A stretch of DNA of 64,000 bases from Peronospora farinosa (lineage: Eukaryota > Oomycota > Peronosporomycetes > Peronosporales > Peronosporaceae). This document shows positions 54,386-63,994 of the stretch, piece by piece (the stretch's first letter is position 1; each line of letters starts with the position of its first letter). The stretch lies in the NCBI GenBank assembly GCA_947646735.1, contig CANTFK010000705.1:1-64000 (forward strand), written 5' to 3'. The translations under genes and the position numbers were made by a program. Below the pieces are notes generated by a model. The model saw nothing but the letters and a program-made list of their open reading frames with translations. It was not told the DNA's origin and ran no database searches.

Positions 54386-55380
54386 GCGCGAATGCAGTAA
54401 CACGATCCAAGGCAAAGACGGCCATTTTGACGCCATCAGACGTGGCGTCCCCATTAGCTCGATGGACTGCGCAGACATTGATTGACCCGTCTTCGGGTAA
54501 ACGTTCCCCTACTGCCAACTACGCGCCGATTGAGTCGGCGCGACCAATTGATGACATGGCTCTGTCGGAATTTATACTCCAACGTCAAGCCATCACCCGG
54601 ATTGTACGCGACGCACTACAAACTGCTGTAGACCAACAGAAGGAGAACGCTGACAAACATGGAAGAAAGAACATGAGCAAGTTTGAGAAAGGTGACCGTG
54701 TATTATTATCGACGGAAGGTTTAAGGGATTCTGCGGTCACTAATCTGGGCGCGAATAAACTCGCGCCACGCTTCATCGGCCCATTCAAGGTTCTGAAGGC
54801 AATTGGCGACGCTTATACACTCGACGTCCCCTCTTCACTGCGACTCCACCCGACATTCTATGTCGGGCGGCTGAAGGAATATCGTCCGGCTACGCTTCAC
54901 GGTTTGGCTCCGACGCCGGCTTCAGGGGTTCGTAAGTCGAACGGCCTTCCCGTCGTGCTCGACGCGCCGATGACATGGGGCGGGGTCTCGATCCCGTCTG
55001 AACCTGACCAAGCATCTGGCGCTCCAGAATCCTTATCCGCTCGAGCAGTTCACGGTTCGACTGCAGGGTCTCACTCGAAGTCTTCTCCGCCTGGGCAGCA
55101 CGTTCACTGGCAGCCTCAGCCTCCAGCCGAGCATCGGCAGCTATATTCACGGCCTGATCAACATCGTCCTGAGCAACCAGGACGCCAGCTCTACCACCGC
55201 GAGGGCCCTCCTCCGCTTGTTGATGCGGAGGGACAGGTGCGCTGGATTGTAGAACGCATTGTAGGTCACGAGGACCCTCCACAACCATTACTGCAGTCGG
55301 CTCATGAGAAGCGTGCGGTTCCATCCGTGCGTAGGTATCGAGTACGTTGGCTTGGATTCCCTCCCGAGCAGGATACATAA
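54382..55380 (+). CDS. A2 integrase C-terminal domain and chromodomain
   Basis: KFEKGDRVLLSTEGL and SLRLHPTFYVGRLKEYRP mark the integrase tail. A long Ser/Pro/Gln-rich linker is followed by the chromodomain: VRWIVERIVGHED, then YRVRWLGFPPEQDT. A stop at 55378-55380 falls where a Trp is expected. The frame continues in register (DPRSSLLRDVPDVVRSYEA) to about 55633. The chromodomain is therefore cut in this copy. The frame overlaps the opposite-strand ORF. Confidence 0.85.
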   Translation: MSANAVTRSKAKTAILTPSDVASPLARWTAQTLIDPSSGKRSPTANYAPIESARPIDDMALSEFILQRQAITRIVRDALQTAVDQQKENADKHGRKNMSKFEKGDRVLLSTEGLRDSAVTNLGANKLAPRFIGPFKVLKAIGDAYTLDVPSSLRLHPTFYVGRLKEYRPATLHGLAPTPASGVRKSNGLPVVLDAPMTWGGVSIPSEPDQASGAPESLSARAVHGSTAGSHSKSSPPGQHVHWQPQPPAEHRQLYSRPDQHRPEQPGRQLYHREGPPPLVDAEGQVRWIVERIVGHEDPPQPLLQSAHEKRAVPSVRRYRVRWLGFPPEQDT

Positions 55381-55983
55381 GATCCACGTTCCTCGCTCCT
55401 TCGTGACGTTCCAGATGTGGTTCGGTCGTATGAAGCCACGAAGTCGGACTATTCCAAGGCGGGCGAGCACGCGAACGCTCTCGTGACAAACGAGAGCGGT
55501 AAGGAGATTCACGTTGTCGGAAACGGGAACGATGACGCGAACGAGAACGATGCCGTGAACGAGAACGTCGCGGTGAATACATATCACGATTGCGAGGCGA
55601 GAATCGCGAAGTTCCTCTCGATTGGCGAGCCATAACTGGAAGCTGCTACCATCCTCGAGCATCCGATTCCAACGTTGGATGAAGGCGCACCAAGAACGTT
55701 GTAGAGCTTCATGCTCGATTCCATTAAGACCTTTCCCGCGCAGTTTTCGAAATCGGCGGAAGTATTCCCGCATCATGTCCAGTGAGTCCGGAGCGTGAGC
55801 TCCGGACAAGTCGTACAGCGACCAAGGTATGAGTTGTCGCGCCATGATGCTGGTTGTTGCACTCCCGCTGACGTTCCTTGGGAGTGCTGGTGGACTGAGT
55901 GTTGGGTATCCGGACATTGCTTGTTCGTTTGTGGGCGAAGGGTTTTCGACTGTTGAGCACTCACGGTTGGTGAGTGCTGTCAT
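54890..55983 (-). CDS. antisense extra ORF of gypsy A2 (helical domain, RS-rich, coiled coil)
   Basis: The ATG at 55981-55983 lies 13 bp from the 3' LTR, on the strand opposite gag-pol. Frame 55288-55983 carries the N-domain: IPWSLYDLSGAHAPDSL, MREYFRRFRKLRGKG, ALQRSWCAFIQRWN and WLANREELRDS. A shift near 55590 leads into frame 54890-55633. That frame has a strongly Arg/Ser-rich domain (SPRRSRSRHRSRSRHRSRF), then a coiled coil (ARLEAEAASERAAQAEKTSS, LLERIRILERQM) and a basic tail. Element A1 has the same order at 15349-16744, with the N-domain recognisably conserved although the LTRs and DNA are diverged. In A2 a Cys-containing middle part present in A1 is absent. Most of the N-domain lies outside the pol frame, so it is not a shadow. 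Function unknown. Confidence 0.6.
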
Positions 55984-55996
55984 GAGAAGGGGGTGA

Positions 55997-56338
55997 TGTA
56001 ATGGGCTACATTACACATATAGCATTAACACAAATAAACAATTACATATGTAGGCAGGTGCTGGGCCCGAATAGCGGGCACAGCGTGGTAATTTATTATT
56101 GGTTTATTATTGGGCCTAAAGTCCCCAATATGGACCAATGATAAATCAACCTGAAATTGTGTGGTTCCCGAAAGGCGGGAACACTGTCGTATTTATTACG
56201 ACTAAAATCTTCGTAATTAGTACGAATTAAAACCAAAATAAAAATCAGAGTTAAATTTACTTAATACCTAATACTTGGGCTTGAGTCTTCCTCAAGCGCA
56301 CGTGTAAGCTAGTGACGGTACGTTCTAGCCCCGTTACA
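55997..56338 (+). repeat. A2 gypsy 3' LTR
   Basis: This is the partner of 48875-49216. Differences cluster in the hairpin region around TTCCCGAAAGGCGGGAA. Confidence 0.95.
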
Positions 56339-56430
56339 GCCTCTAGGATTCCGAAGAACCATTCAGATCCCTACTATCCTTTATTTAAGGAATTCCAGGA
56401 CGTGGTGTGTCACGATCCACCGTCGGTTCT

Positions 56431-57479
56431 CGCATCTGTCGGATGACCAGATTGGAATCACCGCACACCACCAGCCGTCCACGATCCAATTTCTCCAGTA
56501 GGCAAAACATAATAATAGGCCTTCATACTCTGCTTCGTTTACCGTTGCCTACGGTAAATGAAGCAGAGTATGAAGGCCTATTGTCTTGATGCTGATGCAA
56601 TCACGGTACACCCTGGGAGTTGCCATACGATAGCACTGCAGGATCCGCCTCCGTGCTGAGCTCGTGCAGACCCATCGAAACTGACCACGTACAAGACCTC
56701 CTCGGGTTCGGCTGTAGTGGAACCACCGTGATAGCTTGGCGCGGGTGTTTCTTGGGGGCGATTGAAGGTTGAATAGAGTCCACATTTTCGCGAGGCGTAA
56801 TGCTTGCCGCTTATGTCCCCAGTATTTCGTCTTCGCCGCGCTTACACTTGACCACTTCCAACGTCCATTGAAACAGGAGCGCAGCCCAATTTCCAAGGTG
56901 ACCTCGTAGACCAGGTTACCGGACTAGCCACGCCAGTGTCGAGTGCCGAGTCAAGACCTTGATAGGTCGGGTGACCAGCGACGTGTAACACAGGTCTAAT
57001 ATCCGCAATAACGCCAACACTTCCTTGTCCACCAGCCCGTAGTTGATCTTGTTTGGCTTCAAAGTCCGACTCGTGAAAGTTACCGGCATATACACCCCCT
57101 CATACTCCTGCATCAGGGATGCCGAGATGGCCCACTCGCTGGCATAAACGATGATAATCGGTTCTCGGCCAGGATCAAAATGGCGGAGGATTGGGGCAGT
57201 GGTGATCTTATTCTTCAGTATCGCAAAGGCCACCTGAACCCGAGTCCATCGGTCTTCCTTCTGGTCACTCCTCTGGGTGTCCCCAGCCCCACTCATCCGG
57301 CGTCGTAATACGTGATAATCCACTTCTCTTATCTCGTACAATATGGACGCATAAATCGCGTAGTATTCTAGGAATTGTCTATAGTGATTAAGACTCCCAA
57401 GAAACGACTGCATGACTTTTAAGGTGGTGAGCATCGGTAGGTCCACCAATGACTTGAGATCCTTAGGGTGGGCCTCCAA
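56431..57479 (-). pseudogene. element B RNase H region
   Basis: The frame 56916-57479 has the connection (LKVMQSFLGSLNHYRQFLEY) and one acidic RNase H half (IIIVYASEWAISASLMQEY, then NYGLVDKEVLALLRI). Further down, shifted pieces read VVSFDGSARAQHGGGSCSA and VNEAEYEGLL with VCGDSNLVIRQM, a second RNase H-like module. It is interrupted at 56515-56582 by a near-perfect palindrome containing the VNEAEYEGLL codons. Confidence 0.8.
56515..56582. repeat. near-perfect palindrome inside RNase H
   Basis: Arms of about 33 bases (AATAGGCCTTCATACTCTGC and its complement, continuing through TTTACCGT) face each other with almost no loop and one mismatched pair. Each arm holds the same RNase H codons (NEAEYEGLL), so it arose by a local inverted duplication. 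Confidence 0.85.
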
Positions 57480-57599
57480 CCCCTACGCGGATACTCGATG
57501 CCCAAGATAATCAACTTTTTACACCCTCATGAACATTTGACCGCGCTGATCGAAAAATTCCACTTATCACAAACCTCCAATAGTCTTTCCACTTTTAAG

Positions 57600-58642
57600 C
57601 ATAGGTCATTTCATGATCCAGAGGTTACCAAAATATCATCGATATAAGACCAGCGTCCTAATATGGACTCTCGAGGTCCACCTCAGGTTGACCCATTTCG
57701 AGCAGGTCAGCCTGTTTCTCATCGTTGGGCTTCGAGTAAATCGTTAGGAATCCATATAAAGCATTATCCAACAATCTATGATAGATCTGCGGTGCATTCT
57801 TCAGTTCAAACGCCATTCGTCTCCACTCAAACAATCCGAGCGGGGTTACAAACGCCGAAATGAAACGAGCTCGTTCAGTCATGCTAAATACCCAAAACCG
57901 CTAGCCATATCCAGTGAGCAGTACCACAAGGCCTTGTCTAGATCTTCCAGCAACTCATTCAAGAGAGACATAGGGCACACCATAAGCCGCGTTAAGTCAT
58001 TCACCATCCGTTAGTCAATGCACAGCCTTATATCCACCCCATTCTTCTTGACAATAATTACAATTGGACTGGCCCATGGGGAGGTGGAATGCTGGATTAT
58101 CTTGGATGACAAGAGGTCTTTTTTATCAGGTCCGCCAGCTTCTCCCTAAATTGAGGGGCCACCTTCCGAACCCGTTGAGAGATTGGCCGTGCGTTACCAA
58201 CATTAATGTCGCACACTGCTCCTCGATCCGCCGGGGGTAATGCATTACCTTTTCCCATCAGCAAATGTCGTTTTCGCCATATTATCTGGCGGAGGCGGTC
58301 TATCTCCTCCTTTGGGGTATCACCGGGGTCTGGGATCTGGATGTCTTCCAACCTAACTTCGTTTGTAGATGGGGTGATCTCAGGGATAACAGACCAGTTT
58401 TTGTCGATATCCTCGGCGCATAAGTCTCCACTATCGTGAACACAGACTTGATCATCGGAAGTATCTACTTCAGCCTTGATGATCTGTGGACCCCCCTCTG
58501 GGTGGACCTGTGGACCCACCTCTGAGTGGACCTGTGGACCCTCCTCCAGGTGGAGGCCTCTCCATATCGGTCCTATCCCTAGATGAGACTTCCGTGCCCA
58601 CACTAGCTCCAGTTGGTTGACCTCCATCGAGGGCCTCCCCAC
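57600..58642 (-). pseudogene. element B reverse transcriptase, broken
   Basis: From high to low coordinates: ARPISQRVRKVAPQFREKL (58097-58642), then SPWASPIVIIVKKNGVDIRL and the CSLDMASGFWV stretch in shifted frames. MTERARFISAFVTPLGLFEW and RMAFELKNAPQIYHRLLDNA follow (57658-57882), and the catalytic YIDD at 57635-57646. Order and motifs are those of a gypsy RT. Several stops prevent translation. Confidence 0.85.
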
Positions 58643-59651
58643 CAGACTCCTGATCTGATGGTAAAGACTTAGGGTCCCTCATAACAGACTCGTGCACCAC
58701 GTTAACCACTGGCACTTGGGTCCCCGTCCGTAGCAACATCTTTGTGGATTCGTATACTGAGGTTTCTCGACCATCGGACCTTGGTATGATTATTCTTGGG
58801 TAGTTTCTGCATCTTCCAGATGCAGAAACCACCCACGAATCCTCGTCGGTGGTTGCTTGGTAGGCTAAATTTTTCCATTCAGCATACCTCCTATAACCAA
58901 CTGACACGAATCCTTGGGCTCGGGGAACCCGGTCCTTAGTCATCCAGATGCCCAGCTTGGTATCCTCGTGTAGGATCAGGTCCTTGTCACTCACATTGGT
59001 GACCCTCAAGAATTGGCGATGTCCATGTCCTTGGATCATCGTAGTCACCCATCTGTCTCCACGGGTCATCCATAATTTCCACTGGTACGACGTAAACCTC
59101 TTCAGCGGAACCTCGACATAATTTGTTGCTGGCAAATTCACGTACTGGCCCAATTTTACCTTGGAAATATGGCCACTATACAAGGTCTTGCGACCTGTCA
59201 GCTGGATTCGAACTTCGTCTGGCAATCAAATAGTTCCATCCGCCATGTCAAAACGAATTCCAGCTGGCACCACAAAGTCCATCCCTAGTAGTGCTCCCTG
59301 GCCGGCCATGGACCCGACCCACACATGGAAGAAGTATACTAATACACCATTCAGCGTTATCTTGATCTTCGATCGCCCTTCCGTGGTGTAAACTGCTTCT
59401 CCAATGCCCACGCACTCTTGATTTTCGCTTGTGTTAATCTGACAGCCTACCTTACGAGCAAAGGCGATATCCAAAATAGATATCTCGGCACCAGAATCAA
59501 ACAGTAGATTCGCACGAATATTGTTAACTTTCCCAGAGGCCTTGGCTTGCTTAAACCACTTTCCTGGGGTATGGTGGTTCCAGTATCCTCTTTTTTCTCC
59601 CGGCAATAAATCCAGTCTCTCCTCGGGAATAAAAATGAGGTATACATACAT
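58470..59651 (-). pseudogene. element B protease and downstream linker
   Basis: The frame 59226-59651 has the retropepsin site LLFDSGAEISILD, then a second-half GALLGMDFVVPAGIRFDMADG. The next frame (58470-59225, directly adjacent) continues with GHISKVKLGQYVNLPA and DKDLILHEDTKLGIWM, a domain usual between protease and RT in this lineage. It ends in GGSTGP repeats matching the GGTCCACC minisatellite of the LTR at DNA level. Confidence 0.75.
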
Positions 59652-59807
59652 TGGCTACAGCAGCAACAGAATTAATGCAAAAGCCCGATGTATTTCCAAT
59701 CAATTCATCCATCTTATTGACCTTCTCCACGGGGTGTTTCTCCACAAATGCATAAATGCAACAATTAGAAAGCTCGGCTCGTAACAGATTCAAACCTGGC
59801 GAGCGTT

Positions 59808-60425
59808 CTAATTTAATATTTTCTCCGCCGTCTTGGGCAGCTGCCCCGCGTGTTTGGTCGGGTTGTACCACTGGCGAATCAGATTGTAGAACTCTTCCAT
59901 AGGGCACTTGCCGACGTCATGAACCTTGCCACAACCGCGACACACAAACAGGCAGTGGTCGGCTGGGTGACCCTTCTTTCCACAGCACTCGCAAACGAGT
60001 CGCTTCCAACAGTCCAGATCCCCATTCTTTTTAGATCCACAATGGGTACACTTTGTCACGGGTGACCCTAGGACCACCTTTTGTCCAGGTCCCTCTGCCA
60101 TGCGTCGACCTCGGTCTGGGTCTGGGTTTTGATGGTCCCGGGGGTCATCTTCGTTCCTCGCCCTACCAGTGTAAGGCTTACTCGCCGCCGAATAAATTCT
60201 TCTGAGGTCACCTTCTCCCTCAGACCCACTGGAGCTGGACCCTTGGTCATTTTCACTTTCAGATGTGGCTCGGATGACTTGGACGGGTCTTCTCAGCTGA
60301 CTCTTGGTGTGGTCTGGAGGGGGTTGGGGCCTTCTGGCGAAACTTGCTGGAACCGAACAAGATCCTTCCTTGACGCGTCTTCGCTGTCTGACGAGCCAGC
60401 AGGACTTCCTCCAAGTCATCTGCAT
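59808..60425 (-). CDS. element B nucleocapsid with three Cys/His knuckles
   Basis: Near the C-terminus of the 205-codon frame lie CTHCGSKKNGDLDC, the classical CECCGKKGHPADHC (CX2CX4HX4C) and CRGCGKVHDVGKC. Three zinc knuckles in a row are more than the single one in the A2 gag. The upstream part is basic and Ser-rich. It is probably fused in frame to the gag shell in the intact element. Confidence 0.75.
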   Translation of the reverse strand: MQMTWRKSCWLVRQRRRVKEGSCSVPASFARRPQPPPDHTKSQLRRPVQVIRATSESENDQGSSSSGSEGEGDLRRIYSAASKPYTGRARNEDDPRDHQNPDPDRGRRMAEGPGQKVVLGSPVTKCTHCGSKKNGDLDCWKRLVCECCGKKGHPADHCLFVCRGCGKVHDVGKCPMEEFYNLIRQWYNPTKHAGQLPKTAEKILN

Positions 60426-60575
60426 CAGAAAGTCTGAGCAAGGTGAGCTGATCCGCTATTTCTCGATCATCCAAGGTTTCCACGTAATGGTCCACATGTT
60501 CACGCTTTACACTGGGGATCCACCCTTAATATCTAGCTTGACCCTGAGCCACGCCACATTCAGCCGGTACAGATA

Positions 60576-62151
60576 TTACAAGGGTGACTCATCGGTTCTC
60601 TTTCTGGCGTGATAATATTGTCGGGACACCGAGACCCCCAAGCCGCAAAATTGTGCTTGGAACTCTCGCAGAAGCAGCTTCCAATCGACGCGTACCGTTC
60701 GACCTAGCTGTCGATACCAATTCTGAGCTGGACCTGTTAGCAGGGACCCAAAATGAGACACTTCTCGCTGTCTGGTGCCTGGTCTCGGAGGAAAGCCGTC
60801 TTTACCTTAGTGCTCCAACTTCTGGCACGATCTTCATCGTGTTCCCTTCCGCTAAATCCCTTCAGATCCGACGAGGCCGATACTCTAATGTAGTAGGGGG
60901 TCCTCCTGCTGTAGCCGCGGCCACAGTCGCTCGCGCTGAAGTCATCGGGAACGTCAAATCATCGGGGTCGTATTCATCATGGGTTGACCTTACAGACTCC
61001 ATGTCCACATCAGGGATATTGCCTAGTGGTCCTAGGTGCTCCATTCGCTGGGAGGACCTGGGATAAACTGGTCCTTGACACTTCGTGGTCTGTCCCCTGT
61101 TCAATGCAAATCTTGTGGAGCCTTTCTCTTCAAGGAACTTGGTCATCGCCTTATCAAAGTACGACTGAAGCGCGCTAGGGGAAACTGACTCAGTCTTTGT
61201 TTCCTGATCCGTTTTTGTCCCCAGCAACTTGGCTCCACTTTGCACCGGGATTTCGTCACCTTCTGTGCTTGGCGCTGGACCCATGGGGTTGCTGTGTCCA
61301 CATGGCCAGCTTCGCGAATTCATGCTTCCAATAACGCTGCACCAGCTGGACCCAATTGCATTCGGTCCACCGTATCCATCAGTGCCGACATCATAGATGA
61401 GGTGGCCGATTTATATTGAGACCTTGATGATGATCCATCGAGTGACCCAGCAGGAGAGCCCGCACCAGGAACTACTGCTCCTCCGTCTTAACGGGGTACT
61501 TCCTTTTGGGAAAACTCCCCCACTAACGTCTTGAGGTGACCATGCAGGGTCACTAGGGTCTTCTTTAAGGTCTCGAACCCGAAATCGAAGAGGGTCTCAG
61601 CGGTAAAGTTCCCAGCAGCCATCCCAGCTTCATGTAGCAGACTCATTACGGCTTTGATGACCTCCAGGTCTGTGGTCGTGGTGGGAAGGGCCGTTATCGG
61701 ACCGTGGACCTGGTCCAGAAGCTTGACCTTGAGCTTCTTCATCACCGAGTTCTTTCGAAGAAACTTCTTCAATTTATTACGATGGTAGGTTTCTTCCAAA
61801 TCTTCTTCTGTCCAGTCCTTACTAGCCACACCTTGGCTCTCCCCCGACTCGTCCGTCGTGTCTCCGCCTGTTGGTGCCTTCATCTTGGTATTCTTCTTTG
61901 CTTGTTCTTGGGCACCTTTGGCTCTTGAGTAGTCAGTTGGAAGACTTGTTTCGGGGTCCACTGTTTTTAGCTTTCGCTGTCAAACATGGGACCCCTGGAC
62001 CATAATATTGATAATGGCCCATGTTGTCTTCTTCAACGAAGACGAAAGGGGGAGGACTTTTTGGCTTTTCTTCATATTCCACCTTGACCTCAATAGCAGA
62101 GCTCCTCCCCGGGCTCTGCAGGTCCTCCGATCCTTCTTCCTTCTTGATCAC
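60576..62151 (-). pseudogene. element B gag N-terminal part, broken
   Basis: Pieces in order are an acidic, Ser/Pro-rich start (61933-62151), a Lys-rich helical section (61488-61961, LKKFLRKNSVMKKLKVKLLD), a section with YFDKAMTKFLEEKGSTRFAL (60862-61323) and the retrotransposon-gag core GSLLTGPAQNWYRQLGR (60576-60761). Stops separate them. Confidence 0.65.
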
Positions 62152-62240
62152 TGGCGATCCGGTTTTCAGTGACTTGGTTGTACCTTGGTCTACCTTGTCC
62201 GTTGTCTTATCTTCTTTGTGGGACTCAGGGTGAAATCCCT

Positions 62241-62265
62241 GGTTCGAATCCGGTCACGCGTACCA
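62241..62265 (-). promoter_or_regulatory. element B primer binding site (25-base tRNA complement)
   Basis: The minus strand begins TGGTACGCGTGACCGG and continues ATTCGAACC. The plus strand therefore shows a tRNA 3' end: the perfect T-arm box GGTTCGAATCC (62241-62251), an acceptor-like stretch and the terminal CCA (62263-62265). This is expected of a minus-strand-priming site. The neighbouring D and anticodon arms of a real tRNA gene are absent. Confidence 0.75.
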
Positions 62266-62266
62266 T

Positions 62267-63440
62267 TGTGGTGGAGTGGATTCTCAAACAACGTAGGAGA
62301 ACCACAAACACACACAGCGCCGGACTGCCGACTTACGGAGGGGGTACCCCGGTACCGTGACGTGTTAACCTTGGGTCTCAACTTGTGTACCCGTCGGCTT
62401 GGCTGGTCTTGCTCCTCGGTTGACGCGGAAGACTTAAAGACTTGGTCTTTGTATAAGACTTGGACTTGGTGGTCCCCTAGTGGATATGATTCACTCGGGA
62501 CCGGGTTTCTTGTGCTCTATCAACTGAGTCGAGAGCAATGCACCTGGTAATATGTACCCCTTTGGTGTCTGACTGTTCTTGGTCCTTGTACCCCTTTGTG
62601 TTCTTCCCCGTAGGGAAACCGCTTCCTGTAGCGGGTCGTAGAGTCTTGACACTTACCTGACACCTCAGGCCAACTATCCTGAGGTTCAACTTGCGTAGCT
62701 TTAGCCGTCTAGCAACTGCTGACGTCGGGGGGCCAAAGGTTATCCCGCCCGGAATAGGTGAGGTGACGGAGAAGCTTGGAAGGGGCGCTTAAAGCTGCCA
62801 CGTGTAATGCAAATTCGAGTGTGTTTATTTATCTTATTCTCTGTATGCTTTTTTTTTTGCCTAAACCTAACACTTTGCGCTAGATGACACCACGTGACAA
62901 CTTGTGAAAGAACAACTGGCTCTTTAGGACGAGTGACTTGTACCAGCTCTGCACTTTAGAGACGACTTGTACCTTCAATAACCTGGGGTCCATCAGTCAC
63001 CTGGGGTCCACCTGTCGCCTGGGGTCCACCGGTCACCTGGGTCCACCTGTCGCCTAGGGTCCACCTGTCGCCTGGAATCCACCTGTCGCCTGGGGTCCAC
63101 CTATCGCCTGGGGTCCACCTATCGCCTGGGGTCCATCAGTCACCTGGGTCCACCTGTCGCCTGGGTCCACCGGTAACCTGGGGTCCACCTGTCGCCTAGG
63201 GTCCACCTGTCGCCTGGAATCCACCTGTCGCCTGGGGTCCACCTATCGCTTGGGGTCCACCTATCGCCTGGGGTCCATCAGTCACCTGGGGTCCACCTGT
63301 CGCCTGGGGTCCACCTGTAGCCTGGGGTCCACCTGTCGCCTGGAATCCACCTGTCTCCTGGGGTCCACCTGTCGCCTGGGGTCCACCTGTCGCCTGGGGT
63401 CCACCTTTCGCCTGGGGTCAACCGGTCACCTGGGGTAAAA
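62267..63440 (-). repeat. element B 5' LTR with minisatellite
   Basis: In the element's sense, the LTR ends CCACCACA just before the primer site. It shares landmark order with 7023-8230 and 10664-11560 (GGGGTACC block near 62345, GCTTCCTGTAGCGGG near 62625, tandem block at the far end). No genes are present. The outer boundary is not resolved and may extend towards 63600. Confidence 0.6.
62980..63435 (+). repeat. 18-bp minisatellite (CCTGGGGTCCACCTGTCG), about 25 units
   Basis: The units vary slightly (CTATCGC, CATCAGTCA, GGAATCC variants), with a higher-order repeat of about 140 bp visible at 63020-63290. Both strands are open in frame because 18 is a multiple of three, giving spurious LGSTCR and GDRWTP repeat peptides. 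Confidence 0.9.
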
Positions 63441-63589
63441 CTAGGCTGCCCTAGCAGCACTGGTTCTTTGGGATGAAGTGTAGAGCAACATGGTACCTTC
63501 ACCGAACTCAGGACATTGGACCAGCTCGAGGCCCTGGTCACTCCCTGTCACTCATTCAAGAGAGTGACCAAGATCTTTCACTCCAGTTA

Positions 63590-63994
63590 TTATAATTTCG
63601 ACGAAGGGCCCCCATTTATCTGGCACTTTCCACAAAAGGGAAATTCTTCGGCCCCGAAGATACTCTTAGATGCATTAGCATATAGCTTATTAGTGCGCAT
63701 GCACTCGAGCACAGCTCGTAAATGAACAATTTGGTTCTCAGTATCCGACCGCCCATGTTCAGCGGGACTATGGACACATATGTCATCAAAGTACGTCTGT
63801 GCATAATTTCGATGGGGTCGAAACAATTTCGTCAACAAACGGTTAAACGTAGCCGGAGCATTCGATAGCCCCTGGGGCATCACCAACCACTCCCAAAGCA
63901 TACCGCTTGGAGTACTAACAGCAGTAAGCGGAATATCGCTAGCTCGCATAAACAATTGGTAATAACCATCGACTAAGTGGAGCGCACTGTACAT
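63590..63994 (-). pseudogene. gypsy reverse transcriptase fragment at the window edge
   Basis: The frame reads SALHLVDGYYQLFMRASDI, PQGLSNAPATFNRLLTKLF and the catalytic YFDD, then KLYANASKSIFGAEEFPF. After this, similarity ends (about 63640), next to the B-type LTR. The first palm motif is LVDGYYQ, where the canonical copies have DLTDGFYQ, so one acidic residue is replaced. The frame is open towards the right edge, so pol continues outside the window. Confidence 0.85.

Larger units (their letters stand above)
48875..56338 (+). mobile_element. Ty3/gypsy element A2, full length (7464 bp)
   Basis: Both LTRs are 342 bp (48875-49216 and 55997-56338) and differ at only three positions by eye. The flanks GCCTC at 48870-48874 and 56339-56343 are a perfect target duplication. 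The order on the plus strand is primer site TGGTAGCAC (49219-49227), gag, protease, repeat linker, RT, RNase H, integrase, chromodomain, polypurine GAGAAGGGGGTGA (55984-55996), LTR. The young LTRs contrast with at least seven frame breaks in pol, so this copy was probably defective when it inserted, unless some breaks are sequencing indels. Confidence 0.96.
45791..56431 (+). mobile_element. gypsy element A3, 3'-truncated and split by A2
   Basis: Gag and protease lie at 46155-48874. The reading ALSARSGAS is interrupted by element A2 at 48875. It resumes after the second target-duplication copy with RIPKNHSDPYYPLFKEFQ and VVCHDPPSVL (56344-56431), the usual lead-in to RT. It then stops abruptly at the junction with the opposite-strand element B. 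Most of pol and the 3' LTR are missing. Confidence 0.8.
56431..62265 (-). mobile_element. gypsy element B, reverse orientation, 3'-truncated
   Basis: The minus-strand order is a long LTR, a 25-base primer binding site, gag, zinc knuckles, protease, RT and RNase H. It is then cut at 56431 at the junction with A3. Integrase and 3' LTR are missing. Its proteins (MSHFGSLLTGPAQNWYRQL; LFDSGAEISILD; YIDD) differ from the A1-A3 lineage, and its primer tRNA differs too. Many stops and shifts are present. Confidence 0.85.

Noticed and set aside
62190..62265. possible tRNA gene (GGTTCGAATCC B box followed by CCA)
   Set aside because: No D arm or anticodon arm can be folded, a genomic CCA is not expected in a eukaryotic tRNA gene, and the position right after an LTR makes it a primer binding site.
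62980..63435. repeat-protein frames (LGSTCR and GDRWTP repeats)
   Set aside because: They are by-products of an 18-bp minisatellite that is open in frame on both strands.
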